Assembly (NCBI RefSeq): GCF_004027225.2
Contig: NC_044278.2
Coordinates: forward strand, 53,149,411-53,213,410
Source of the DNA: Strigops habroptila
Taxonomy: Eukaryota; Chordata; Aves; Psittaciformes; Psittacidae
Length of the DNA: 64,000 nt
Direction: 5' to 3'
Under the pieces are notes generated by a model, which had not been told where the DNA came from, did no database searches, and saw only the letters and a program-made list of their open reading frames with translations. Shown here piece after piece: positions 12,917 through 27,100 of the stretch. Made by a program: the position numbers and the translations under genes. The number at the start of each line of letters is the position of its first letter. Positions within the stretch are counted from its first letter, which is position 1.

Positions 12917-15900
12917 ACTTTGCCATGGGGTCTGTTTGCAGACAAATATGAGTGTTGTTCTGAACTCTGCAAGATATATGCAATCTGTATGCAACACTTG
13001 CTCTATGGTATGGCCCCCAGCTTTTTAAGGCGTTTCAAGAGCCTTTAAGACTTCACAGCTCTGCGGATGCTGAATTATGGATTTCCTGTGTCATGGGTTT
13101 AAATGATTGCTTTCCAGTAGACAGAAAAAATGACCTGAATATGAAATACTCAAAGTTGTTAGGCTGTTTATTTTACTAGAAATTTATATAATGTCCAGTT
13201 ATTAATAACCATTATTAAGTGCTAATTAATAAGCAATAGAAACTAAAGCCTCCTATACTTCATCCTGAAAATCTTTGATGAAGTATAATAGCACAAAGGC
13301 ATTCCCAACTTCATATTACTCAAGTTTACAAAAACATTGAAAATCTGTGATACCCTGTGGGTGCCTTATCTAGTCTTTATCTAGTGACACTAGTGGCTTG
13401 TGTTTTTCCACTATGTTATCTTATAAATTATCATGCTAGAATTATGCTTAGACAACACAGTAATTTTTTATTTTAATGTAAATATACACTGATTTTTAGA
13501 TTTCCTTGAGAGGTTAGGTGGTGTGCAGGTAATCTGAATCATTCTCTGCGACTTGTAAGCAGCAGCCTTCCAAGTTGAGCCTTAGGCAGGAATTGGAGTA
13601 TTTGAATTACTGCTTTACCCCAGAACAGGAGTGCACTTTGGAAGTGACTCTCCCACTCACACCCGCTTACTGCATGTTTGTCTAACATTGCAGAACAGTC
13701 CCAGAGTGCACGAACTAGGCTCCTTCCCAGCATCACAAACCTGGATTACATGCTCCAGGACAACAGGTAAGGCTCTGCAACTGCTCCTGGGCACTCAGAT
13801 CTTGAAGATCTAGTATAAATCAGAGTTCAAAGAACTAAAAGCATTTTAGATCAATGTGCGATGACTTTTAGAAAGGTAGAGTATGAATCAAATTGCAAAT
13901 AAGAGTTCAAAAATAAATTCGTCGCTAGAGGGAGCCTCTTAATCAAACCCCTACTGATTTGGGCCTTCAGTTCTTAGATGTTGAAGTACTTTGAGTAAGT
14001 ACTGTTTTCTCCAGCACTCATTTCACAGAAAATGAGGGGGAAGACAAGCACTTCTGCAAAATTTCCCATTCATTCCACATTCTAAACAAATACAGACTTT
14101 CTAAAGATTTCCCCACAGAAAAACAGGTAGAGCCAGTTAGTGAGAACAGAATTAGCTTTGCCTAGACCCTCTAAAAATGCCATATTTAAGTGGCATCAGT
14201 GAGAGGCCATTCGCCTTTTCCTCCTTCAAAGATCAAATGCCAAAATAAGCACAAGTTGTCAGTGTGAGAGGAAAGTCTTCAGACCACAGGCACTACCCTC
14301 CTTCCTTTATCCTGATTTACACCATAGATGTGCCCAGGAGATAATTCCCAGGAGCCAGATTTCAATGAGTACTATTTACAGCATTGATCTGCTCTGGTTC
14401 TCTCTGTGTTAGAAGAAGGCTACGTAAAAAACAACAAAGATGTGCTCACCACTGTAACTGTACACATGCATTCAATTTTCTGCTATGCTCTAAATTTGGT
14501 AAATAACATAGTAGTTATAGTTTGTGGTTCTCTGGTACAAATACCATAGCATTTGCAAGAAGTTCTAGAAAAACACAAGGAGAATATGAATGCTGTGGAG
14601 GAGACCTCAGCTGCAAGAGCCCGGGTGGAACTGATTGCAACCTAGACAGAAAACCCAGTACCTCGGAAAGAAGGTGCTTTCCCTTTAGAAAATACACAGC
14701 AGCAGAGGGCATCAGACAAGAAATCCCATATACCTTAAAGAATCCTGAAGGGCTAAATGCACGGTGAAGTGGAATGGGAACTGGAAAGGTACAGACTGAG
14801 ATGCTGTAACATGGATGGGGATAAGGAAACAGGCACTGAGAGAAGGAAAACCAGACACGTTATTTCTCCTCTGTGTGTTGTCTGCAACCACTCCAGCATG
14901 GAAACATTGGGGTGGGAGACAGCAGGGGAGGGATCACCTATGGTGCTGTAATTTACCTCCACTAGCAAACCAACCTGAGCACTGCAATTCATGATGAGCC
15001 ATCAACACATAACAATGTTTCCCTTCTAAGATACAAAAACAGGAAACTTTCTGTCAGTAAAGCAAGATTTCTGTTTGATAGTATCTCATGCTGTCCCAAA
15101 ACACTTGATACAACAGGACTCAAAGAAGAAAAATCAAGAAAGCAAGCATTAGCAAGCATGTAGCCTTAATTTGTCCGTTCGAGTGATGAATAGAAAACAG
15201 GCAGCACTCAGAAGTGAAGCCAAATGACTCATTTTGGGGAAAAACAAATTCAGGTCTCTTGCTGGCATTTCCTCCCCACATCCTGAAACAGTTTCTCACT
15301 GCGTGTGCAGAGATAACCTCACCATCACTACAGGCACTCGGGGCTGCCATGAAGTGAAGATATTCACTCAATTTTGATTTCTACAGACAAAGAATTGCTG
15401 CTTTGTAGTACAGTGATTTTCTGTTTCCGTGTTGGAAAAGTGGGGAGCTTTAAAGGGAGCTGCTATTTATTGTGCCTTTCATGGGAGTGTCTTAGACTTG
15501 AAGGAGGTCCTTCCCTGCCCTTGAGAAACCCGTGGTTGGACAGAAAGTGTTTTAGCTACATCTGTGGTGTTCCCCAGGCTGACCTCACTGGGTGTATGAA
15601 TGTCACATTGTGCAAATGGCAGTGAGACGTGCAGCTTAAGGGACTCCAGGATACTTTAGACCACACAGCCGCTTGCAAGCTCTGGTGTAACACTGCTTTC
15701 CTGTGCAGAGTGCGCATGAGCAGCTAGGGCAGATTTAGGGAATGCCTTCAACAACAGATGTTAGACGATGTGCTGTAGCAGCAGTTGTTGTGCTCGAATA
15801 CTTGGAATGGTTTTAAGTCAACTGAAAATAAGTTCACCCTCCAGACTATCGGCTGCCTGCTTTGAGCATAACTTGATCAGGTACTGTATTCCTCCCTTAC

Positions 15901-18096
15901 TCTTTTGGGAATGCACAGGAAAATTTTAGTGGGCATTTGGCAAATATTTTTTTTTTTTTTGGCTCTGTAGATAAAAATGTCTTGTGGAACTTTTTAAAAG
16001 GTATTTTCCTTTACAACAACATTATTTTCATACAAGCCTGTGTATAAAGTGCGAGTTGCAGCAACTTGTTATCATGAGTGTGGCTTTTATTTTAGCTATA
16101 TCAAGTCTACAAAATACTTTTTTTTGAAAGACATTTGCACAGAGTGAACAGTACCAACTTCAATGGAATTACCTGTAAGACCTTTCACTGAGTGCTGCCA
16201 AACAAATGGGTACTATTCTTGTGAAAAGTGTTATCTGAGTGCATCTAAAAATATGAATATTTTCTCTTATGCAAACTGGCTTGAATTGTGATTTTTTAAG
16301 TATTTTGATAGAAAAGTAAAGACAAACTAAAACATTTCAGTCAGTAAAGGAAAACAGTTAGCAAAATATGAAAGACATGCAAGCTATACCCCCCTGAACC
16401 ATTAAAATGGATGAAGAAAGGGATAAAATCTAAATTGCTATGGGAGGATTAAATAATGGGAGAGGGAGGAAAGAGTTTTTGCTTTAAGCTGAAGCTGAAT
16501 TCAATTCAGATAGGAAAGGGGACTCTGCTTGCAGCATGGCTTAAGTGCCACTTTGGCAAAAGTGGTCCCAAAGAGGTCCCCAAAAAGGCATCCTCCAAAC
16601 TGTTTGTGAGTGAATCAGGCAAATGCTTGCTGTTGCCCCAGCTGCCAGGGCCCAAGCAAGGAGCTGCACTGCTGCATGGGAAGCTGGTCTCCCCCCAACT
16701 TCTCAGCAAGGGAAGGAACAGGGCAAGCTGCTTGCAGTGCCCCTCTTGCTACCACCAGAGTTTCTCTGCTAAAGTTTCTCTGACTGGACTCCCACCACCT
16801 TTGACTAAGGAAATGGTTTGACAGGCATAATATCAGTCAGTGCACTAACTGTTTTTTCTATATTACCTGCTATTTTACAGGCAGCTTCTGAGGAAGCTCA
16901 GCTTTGAGCTCCAGGCTGTGCTTTGCATCAGTGTATCACTACTGTGAAGTACAGGCCTCTAGTGACAACCAGCTACAGAACTGAATTTTAATATTTCCAA
17001 CTCCCATTTATTTCAGCTGTTTTGGAGGTACATAGGATGTTGTCCTGGGTACATGTAAAAGACAGCTGAGGTATCTTCCTCTGTCTTTCCTATACCTACT
17101 TAGGATGCAGCAAAGGCACAAATCTAAATGCAGGAAACTGAGTGTCTCCATAAACAGCAATGCTGCATCAGCATTGGTGCTTGTAAATAAGTATTTAGAG
17201 CTGTTTGTATGCCAATTTTCTAAGCATAGAAATTTAAATCTTCCCATTGAGGCTTGTAGTGTTGATAAATAAAATGTAAGAACTACAGATATTAACTAAG
17301 CTGCTAAATACTATCATTTCTGGAGAAAAAAAAAAAAATGTAAACCCAACATAATTTATGAAATTGAGACAGACATGGGATAAATTTGAAAGCAGTTGAT
17401 TTTAAGGACTTTGAACTAAGGGCATTTGGCTCCTTTTTGAGGGCCTTTAAACAGTTGTTTCATCCTGGCAGTGAAAGAGAAAGCCCCAGAGAAACCCTTG
17501 CTGAAAGCTGTGCAGAGAGGAGGAAAAGAGCATCACACTCCAAAATCCGACACATACGAAGAAGGAAAAGGCTCAGCTCAAAGTCAAACAACAAGAGGTC
17601 ACAAATTCAGTGTATTCTAAGAAAATGTAATTGTTGGAAGAGGATGACTAGAATTCCTGCAACTAAAGATATCTCTTAAAAGCCTGAAAGGAAACTTGGC
17701 ACGTTATGTGAAGAAGCAGCAACCTGCTACTCTCTCTGTGATTACAGAAAAATAAATTATATTGAGGACTGGATTTTAAAAACTCTTCTTTTCTGACCAG
17801 TAAGCATTTTTCATACAGCTGAGTCAAGTAAGAGAAGAGAATTATTTTGTTATTTTAAGATATACTTCTCTACAAAAAAAAAAATTAAAAATCCTCTAAG
17901 AAGTGAAGAAGTGCTAGCAATAAAAATAATATTACTGCCTTTACTTTTCTTCTTTTGGGGTATGATCTGCAGTGCACTGACATAAATAAAACAGAGAATG
18001 TTGATAGGCTTTGATTAAGTTTTTTATCTATTTTTATTGCAGTGACTACTAGAAAGATACAAACATGATAAGGCTCTCTCTCTCTTGGCTTTGCAG

Positions 18097-18146
18097 GATC
18101 TGAACACTTCAAATGTAGAAATGATTTGGCAGCTAACATCTTGTTG
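18097..18146 (+). CDS. ARSH: ARSH exon 1 as seen here: start codon and first 8 residues
   Basis: A pyrimidine-rich acceptor (CTCTCTCTCTTGGCTTTGCAG) precedes 18097, and a good donor GTAAGA follows 18146. ATG is at 18121 with G at -3. The exon gives 26 coding nt, leaving two bases that join the single leading G of exon 2 into TGG. The phase fits exactly and yields a 34-residue N-terminal leader before [10 protein letters not shown], close to human paralogues. The leader is only moderately hydrophobic and is broken by Arg19, so the signal peptide is weak. The exon is open upstream of the ATG, so an additional coding 5' exon is possible. The acceptor implies at least one further upstream, probably noncoding, exon that I could not find. 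Confidence 0.7.
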
Positions 18147-21100
18147 GTAAGAAAAAAGTTCATGAATTATTGTTATGTCATACTTAGATCTAAAGTGAGC
18201 AAAGTCTAATAATGACGTAATACTGTATTATAAGAGAGTAGCATTATCTACAAAGTACACTCACAATGTTGGGGGTTTTTTTTGTTTGTTCGTTTTTCTT
18301 ATTCTTAACTTTTTCATAACACAAAGGTCCCAGCCTGGGCAAGAAGGATGCCAGAGGAAGTTGATCCCATTCTCAGCTTCTCAGACCAACTTCTAAAAAA
18401 CACCCCAAGCCACTAAAGCAAAATCATTTATATGTCATGTGTCATATGTAAATTCCCAAGTAAGACTGCTCATAGGAAGTTTGGAAGGAATCAGAAAGGA
18501 GATTTTTAAAGTTATGGTCCTGACATTTTCCTGTTCATGACATCTGCTTGGGTCAATGATCAAAACTTAACACTCCCTCTGCACCTGGGCAGAGAGTGAT
18601 CTGTCTGCAGCTCAGCTCGTGCAGGAGGGTCTTCAGCCGCCTGTGGAACTGATGAATAGCCAGGTCATTGGCTTCTTTCTTTCTTCTGTGTTTCAGGACA
18701 TCCTTGGTCACACCCCTGATTTTTAGACTACTTCTGCAGCCTCCAGCTGTGCAGCTTTCCATCATCATACAGCCAAACATCGTCCTGTTGATGGCTGATG
18801 ATCTTGGCATAGGTGATGTAGGTTGCTATGGGAATGATACCATCAGGTAAGGAAAATGAGCATAACAGGGGAAAGAGCTAGCTAGCTACATTATTTAATG
18901 TAAGGGTGCAATATTCTGCCCATCATCAGCTATTCAAGCTGTCTTCAAGTTCTGAGAAGACAGAAATGGGAGGATTTCCCATGGGTGTTATTAATGGTAA
19001 ATTTAAAGCACTAGCAGGATTATCTCACAGCCTAGAGAGCACTCACAGGGCCAGCTCTGCTCTCCAATGCTGCTTTACTGTGGGCATATGTCAACTGTTC
19101 TTGTGTATTCTTTAATTGCCTGACATTGAGAAACAGCTAAGCTCTTGCACATACCCAAAGATAGAAATGTCATCCCCCCTTCCAACATATCAGGCCTCAG
19201 TACCTCATTTAGCTTGATTTTGCCATTTTTTCCCAGTTTCCAATCAAAATACAGTATAAACCACTTCAACAAGCTATGTAACTAGGAAACACTTCTCTTT
19301 TCAGGCCCAAGAACACAGAGTCTACCTTCTCTTTGAAAAGCATGCTGTGGTATTGCCTGCTGGCTTCCTAGCAGCTTGTCACTTCATTGAACAAAACCAA
19401 ATTTGGTACGATCACTCCCCTCATCCAGCAAAATTCTCATAAACCCGGACTGGCACTGGGTGGAAAGTTTCTAACAGGTAGCTGATGATCATAGGTAGCT
19501 GATGGGGCTTCGTATGGCCGGGCCTCCAGTTCAGCATAGCAACATCCCCAAAACATGAGTTTTCTTTTCAAGACCAGTGAGGTACATTTCTGCAAGGCCC
19601 TTCACAGGACTTAGGAAACATGAAGGAAAAATTGGCTTGAAATGTACACAGATAGAAATTGTTCAGGAATTTAAGAAAATCAGTTAAGGAACTTAAAATG
19701 AAACAAGAAAACCAAAATCTTTCCTGGCCATCTTCAAACAGAATAAATTTCCCAAAATAGAGATAAATATATTATTTCACATGCCTATTTCCTTCAAGAC
19801 TCTCTGACAGTGTTAGTTGATTTTTTAGGACCTCAAACATTGATCGCCTGGCAAAGGAAGGAGTGAAACTGACCCAACACATCGCTGCAGCTCCACTTTG
19901 CACCCCCAGCAGAGCAGCTTTCCTCACTGGCAGATATCCCCTCCGATCAGGTTTGCCTTGCAAAACCAAGCAGCCTTTAAACATTGCTTTGTTGCTGAAA
20001 GGAACGATGTCATGCATTGGGCACAAAAGAAATGGAGGTGTACAAATAGAAGAGGTGCCACAGACATGTCATCCCTCACTGAGGCACACAGACACACCAG
20101 CTAGGCTTAGCATCTTTGAGGTGACATCTATATTTATGGGATACAATGAATCGACCTGGGGGAAGCAGAGCCCAGAACAACCAGCTCTGCAGAGCAGCTT
20201 GCTCCCCTCAGCTCACAACTTCAGTTGCCTGTTGGTGCTCTATTGAAGAGATTGCAGCCAGAATGGAGTTAGCACAAATCGTTGCACTCAAAAAAAGTCA
20301 TGGCACAGAACGTGAACAATAATAATGCATTTCTAACGCACTAGTTACATTACTTTCTGTCATGGGTGACTCCTCATCACATATCAGAAATGGCTCTGCA
20401 AGGAGCAGCATGGAAGTATGCAGATGTGTGTCCATTCCCTCCAGTCAAGGTGCAGAACGAGTAATTTACAAGAAAGCTTTGTTACCTATGTGTCAGAATT
20501 CATCTCTCCTATGAAATAACAGTTTGACAGCTATATTATTTTTCCCAGTTCTGTTTTTGAAGAAAAAATACTATCCTGTCAAATTGCATCCGAGATGAAG
20601 AGGTAGGAAAAACAAAAAGCTCTACGTGTTTCTAACAGCAACTCTCTAACATTTGTTCTATTGCAAATGATCTTCAATCCATTCATTCACAAGCTGTTTT
20701 AAAGCTGACATGTCATCCTGCTTTTGTCATGACAGCTCCCACTGAGATAGATTTTCAAGCTGAAAATGCACGTGAGCTTGTACAGACTCCCTCCCACTAT
20801 AATAGGGCTGGAGACATTCAACACTTCCATGACAAATTGTACTTCACATAATCTTGTACAATGGGGTCATGCCAGTATATAATGCTCAACAGCAGGTGTA
20901 AACCTGCAGGTGAGAAGATGGCGGTGCTAGCTAGCTACTCTGTGGGTTTCATAAGTCAGTTGTCAGCCATGCCACTGCACAGGGAAATCTTGAATTTCTA
21001 TGCAGCCTTCTGCAAGCTGGAGTTTGAGGCTGATGGAGGGCTGAAGTCTCCTTACCCTCCTCCCTGCCCTCACAGTCACGCTAAGTAAGTGCAGTTCACA

Positions 21101-24100
21101 CAGCCTGGATGCCACTGTGCCATTCTGAATAAAATGAAATAAAATGTCTCAGTGTTAGATACAAAGAAGAATAGGTGTTACATAATGGAGAGTCTTAACT
21201 CCTTCTTAATCTTGACCAGAGTCCTAGATTCATTTCTCCAAATAAACAGCATTAGGATAAATATTTAACGCTGTAATATCAGTAAATCCTGGAAACAAGA
21301 AATTACGCTTGATAAAAATACTCTACCGGTTACTCTTACTAAGATTGTTTATTACTGTATTACTTACTAAGATTGTTTATTATTGTATTTTTAGGGATGG
21401 ATGCTGTAAACAATTATCGTGTTATTTTTTGGAATGGCGGCTCAGGAGGACTTCCTCCAAACGAAACCACTTTTGCCAGAATACTGCAGCAGCAAGGCTA
21501 CAGCACAGGACTGATAGGTATGGGAACACTGAAAGTCTTCTCCTGAAGACAGCCTAGAATGTCCTGCACGTCTCACACAACTTTTTAGAGTAAGCAACTG
21601 CTCATACCTCAGTTGTAATTTTTTTATTTCCTGATTTAAGAATATCCTGTAAGAAGAAATCCTGAACAAAAACAATCTCTCTTGAAAGAACAGGTGTGTG
21701 ATAAAGAGAACAATCTTTACTCCTGACCTGCCATCAGGCACAGCTGTGGTTGTTAAAATATATAATGGATAATATGTTAATATTTCTTTAATATTATTCT
21801 ATCAGGAATATGATAATTATTCCAATACAATTTGATAAAAAACAAAAAAACGAGTGCCACTTAAATAGGCATGGTGATGCCTTACACTGCTCAGAGCAGA
21901 TTCACAACAAAACAGAACAGCTGCTACTTAAACCGATAGAGCCAGTTCATAATGTCACAGCATTTGGCCTTTCAAACTCAGAAACAAAGCAATTATTTTT
22001 TAATTACAGCATGCCATTATAGTTCACCAAGATTTCAGCACAGCCCATAAAACACTGCCTCCTTCAGCATTAATACAAATTCCATTTAAAAGGACTATTT
22101 TTTTTTATACAGTTGTAACTTTTGGTCATGATCCAATTTCAAATAATTGTGTATCTTATATATGTCACACAGTTCCACAAACTGATAAAACACGAACATT
22201 CCTGAAATGAATTTGCAGCTATTTGCCCTACCTCTCTGAGCATCTAAATGTCAAAATCCAAAATCTATGTCTGACACACAAAAATATTGGCTGCACAAAT
22301 AAACTGAATTTACTAATAAAAGTGTCTGCAGAAATGGATCTGATTTCATTCAGCAGAATAAATCAAAACCATAAGGACAACACTAAATGAAGACCTCCAA
22401 CAATTTTTAGTTCTATATTACTGAATCTTCTCCTGTTAGTTTTGTAGCGATACAACTTTAGTTGTTTCAATCAGCTCATAAAAAAGCCCATGTCTGTTAG
22501 CCACGTGGTTCAGCTTGGTTTCAGATGTAATCACTAACAAAACAATCAGATTTGTCTCCACTTTGCCAAAGGAATTGCACTGCAGGAAGGTTGTGCTGCA
22601 TACCTCCTAGAAGGTAGCTAGCAGAATGGGCTGACGTTTTCCAGTAGGCATCTCAGCTAAAATTACACTATAGACAAGAACATCACCTAATTTAGCCCAA
22701 TTGACAGATTCTGATTAACTGTACCCTACAGGATGATGGACAACATTGGTCATAAGTGGCAAAAAAACCCCCAACAAACCCAAACATAAGAATTTTACAT
22801 TCAATTCATGAAGCAAGAAATCTTATACAACATCTACCCACATCACCACAGTTGATTAGCTGGCTCACCTGAATGGTTTGTGATTGTTTTGCTCTGAGCA
22901 CAACCAGTTTAAAAGTTAAAGCCTATTAATAAGCTGCAGCTTGATGTGATAATAAGATTTTTTTGTAGGGAAACTCTTTGCAGTCTTTGTAGTCAGAAAG
23001 CAAATGTTGTATAGCATATGCCCTCAGAGATTAATTTATCTTAATTATACACTTAGTTCATCTTCTGGAGATTTGAGCTTTCATAGCATGCCAGAAGCCT
23101 ATATCGATGTCAGCTGGAGATCTAGGTGTTGGAGTGCATCTGAAGTCCAAGGACACTTTAGCTGGACCTGTATTTATGACCAATGCATCTATGTATTGAT
23201 TACAAACCTGTTTCATTCTATAGCTGGCTCTAAATATTTCAAGAGGTAATCTGACCAGAAATTTTAGCTGAAAGCAATTCATCTACCTAGAATGGAACTT
23301 TCACTCTTTCTTTTTATTTATATCCAAAAAGCAGCAATTTTTTTCCTCTGAAGCAGCTTTTTCTGCCCCTACTGTAATGCACAGGGATTCTATTGAAACC
23401 TACTCAGGGCTGGTTGCTAGTATATGTATTGGTAACATAGTGAACTGTTTGTTTAGGTTAATAAACAAACCTTACCTTCTGTAAGTGCACAGTTCCTTAT
23501 TGCACAATAAGAATTAGTTGCAAATCGGTTTTCAAGTAAAATTCCAAATGTTCATTTTTGTCTATAGATCTGGTATTCAAGGCCTACTTTACATCAGGGA
23601 TCATAAAACACAATTAAACTCATCTCTCTGATAAGAAGTAGATTTTGGTCACCTGATTCAGATAGTCACAAGCCTCAGTGTTTAAGTCAAATGAGCCAAC
23701 TTGTTATGTCTCTGTATAAGTGCCTAACTAGTCTGTTAGAATAGACAGGAGGGGAAGCAAAAGCATGGTTTTGATATGCCATTCATCATAATAGCATAAT
23801 ATCATCATAATATGTTCACGATAAGGAACAGATTGTTTCACAAAAGGTCAGGAGATGTTCCTTTTGATATATGAAGTCTTCAGGATTTAAAAGAAGGTGG
23901 CTTTAACTTTTAAAAATTTGATGAAATACAAGCAAATGGTAAAAATATTTATAAAAGAAAACCTTTTATTCTCACCCAGTATATGGAGATACTATTATCA
24001 GCAAAGTTATGTACATATGTACAGTTTCATGGGAAATCCTGATCTCCTGAGCTCATGTTCTTCTGGAACTGGTGGTTTGCATGGCACACCCACTGCTGAG

Positions 24101-27100
24101 CTTCTAGTTACTTGACTACTCTACCCATAGCTTACATTATCAGTCTGGGACCAACACATTGCTAATTATTGCCACAGTCCTGACATCAAGTCATTCAAAA
24201 CTTTCCAGAAACAAGTCTTTATAGCATGTTGGAGTTAAAAAGAGAATAGAATGACACTATTTTGCCCTGTGCTTACCAAAGGACTTCTTCCTTCTATTTC
24301 ATACCTGACAGATATCCAGGAAGGCCTCACATTTTTGCTCTGTTCTGAATATCTGAATTTTTCCCAGTTTCTGGTTCCCTATATAGTCCAGGTTTTTATG
24401 TTTGATCAAAGCTAGAGGGCATGAATATGTATACAGAACACCAATTTATAATTTGTAGAGGTTTACTTTCATTAGTCATAACATGTATCCCATCATATTA
24501 CTACACATTCAGTATGTATGTGTAGGACGAGAAGTTACCACGAGTAGGAAAAAAACCAACCATTTTTTGAGAAATGTATTGTAGGAGGAAAAGCCCATTT
24601 TTTAATATTATCTGTTTACATTTTAATAATCTATATTTTCAGGGAAGTGGCACCAAGGCGTTAACTGTGAATCCCGCAATGACCATTGTCATCACCCTTT
24701 AAAACACGGGTTTGACTATTTTTATGGAATGCCTTTTACGCTGATAAGTGACTGTCAACCAACAGAAACACCAGAGATGGACAGAGCCTTTAGAAGGAAA
24801 CTCTGGCTTTCCACTCAGATGATTGGCCTCACTATACTCACTGCTGCTCTGGGAAGACTGACTGGCTTGATTTCAGTCAGCTGGAAAACACTGACCTGCT
24901 TTGCTGGGTTTAGTCTCCTGTTCTTCATATCCTGGTTCTCCAGTTATGGGTTTGTACGACACTGGAACTGCATTATGATGAGAAACCACGAAGTTACTGA
25001 GCAGCCCATGGTGACAGAGAGGACAACGTCCCTTATCTTGAGAGAGTCCATTTCATTCATTGAAAGGTAAAGTGTGTTTCTGCTGATCACAATTTTTCTG
25101 GTTCTTAGATGTCTTGCAAATTTTAAACAGCACTTTCCCATGTGAAGCTTTTTACAATTTTTATAATATTATATAGTATTATAAGTGCTATTGTGTCTAT
25201 TAATTATTAGTAATATTAATAATAATACTATTAAACAATTAAAAAACCATCTATGGCTTAAGGATGTCTCTTATTCCTAGCTTCACCAAAGCTGATAACA
25301 TTTCCAAATTTCCATGGGTTGGATTGAATATTTCTCGGCTATATTGAGTAAATACATATTTCTATCAATGAGGCCAACATTGCAGCTTTAAGTGATAGCA
25401 GCTGATGGCAGAAATGCATGTGTGGGCTGAGGAAGGAGAATTAGAGCTGTGATGTAGCCTTATTGTATGGACTGATATGTGGGCACCAGCTGTGAGGAGA
25501 TGAACCTACTGCCTTTGTTTCAGTTGCATAGTTGAGGTTTGCCATGGCAGAAAGTGGAGCTTCGATATGGAACTTTTTTATCTATGATTCAGGGACAAAA
25601 AGAGGGTCATTTTATATCAGCCAAACATTATTTTAACAGACAGATGCTAATCATTGTGGTTTAATGTCTTAGAAAGTAAGATATTTCTGAAATGATTTTT
25701 TAAATGTGTATATATGAAAATCATAATTCCATTTTCCATTACGACTGATCTTTGTATGCATTTATAGCCTTCCTCCCTAAAAACAAAAGGCTTTAACTTT
25801 TAAAAATTTGATGAAATACAAGCAAATGGTAAAAATATTTATAAAAGAAAACCTTTTATTCTCACCCAGTATGTGGAGATACTATTATCAGCAAAGTTAT
25901 GTACATATGTACAGTTTCATGAGAAATCCTGATCTCCTGAGCTCATGTTCTTCTGGAACTGCTGGTTTGCCTGGCAAACCCACTGCTGAGCTGCCAGTTA
26001 CTTGACTACATAAATAGCAAAGTGTTGATTGAATTCATTTCTGTTTTTTAGAAATAAGCACAAGCCATTCCTCCTCTTTCTTTCCTTTTTACATTCTCAC
26101 ACCCCGCTCATCACCACAGAGAAGTTTCTTGGGAGGAGCAGCCATGGTTTATATGGAGACAATGTAGAGGAGATGGACTGGATGGTGGGTAAGTCACCAT
26201 AGCAAATAACAATGTCTCCAACTACCTAATACCTAGTTCTGAATATATAATAAAAATGTTGTTGTTATTAAAAGAATGAAAAAAACAAGTAGGAAAAAAG
26301 TCCTAAACTTTTCATGAACATCTGTCAATCTTGTATGAGCACTGTTGGCTTACAGAGTTGGGTTTTTATTTTCACCAGTTTTGGACCAAATGAGTCTGTC
26401 CATTCAGTTTTTTTGGCTTAGTGTTTACCAGTTTTAACATGTAAACAACCATGTTTACAACCATGTCCCCTTGGCTCCTGTCAAAGAGCATTCTTGCTTT
26501 TCTTGCTAGATAAGTAAGAATTATTTAGTTTTCTGTGATTATTAAAGATCAGGCAATTTCAGCCTCTTATGGTCATGTCTTACGTATTTCTAAGTAGGAC
26601 ACATCAGAAGGTGATAAAACTGACAAGCAAATTAAATCTACGTGTAAACCAGCAGGCTATTTCTCTGTGACTGCTGCATTCAGCAGCATAGTGAAAAATT
26701 TTTAGCCCCATTCATCAATGCAGAAATGTTCATAAATGTTAATTGGTATGGTCCCAGAAATTAGATTCATGTTATTTTTCAGCCTGGTTTTCAGAGGGGA
26801 AGGATAATCATTTATCACCCAGTTACAGCAGAGGAAAAGCAGCCACATTTGCAAAAGGTATAAGAATCAGGTACACATACCAAAAGAGCTGGCTTATATC
26901 CATCCAGTAATTTAATGCAAATACTGACTGTGGTCTAGACATCATAACGGTACATGACACTTTTTTCCTCATTTCTCATTGCTCTTCTTTTAAACAGTGA
27001 CCAGCCCTACAGAGATAAGAAATTACATTGATGAATGTTTACAATTCACAGGCTAAAATTTATGTAGTGTAAGTGATATTTTTGCTTTTTAATACACACA

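Larger units (their letters stand above)
7538..18096. other. Long stretch upstream of ARSH without a recognised gene
   Basis: Read on both strands, no ORF here resembles a known family, and no CR1 with clear termini was seen. Somewhat GC-richer patches occur at 11.0-11.4, 14.5-14.95 and 16.45-16.82 kb. Upstream noncoding exons and the promoter of ARSH should lie here, but I see no CpG island or decisive core promoter. Confidence 0.5.

Noticed and set aside
16456-16821. 121-codon ORF in a GC-richer patch
   Set aside because: No recognisable domain, an overlapping ORF on the other strand, no splice or promoter context. Base composition explains it.
17386-17679. 97-codon ORF rich in Arg, Lys and Ser
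   Set aside because: No family resemblance; low-complexity purine-rich sequence.
23897-26005. Two similar short ORFs of about 70 codons
   Set aside because: They are the two copies of the 221-bp repeat. Six of seven differences change the residue, so no coding selection.
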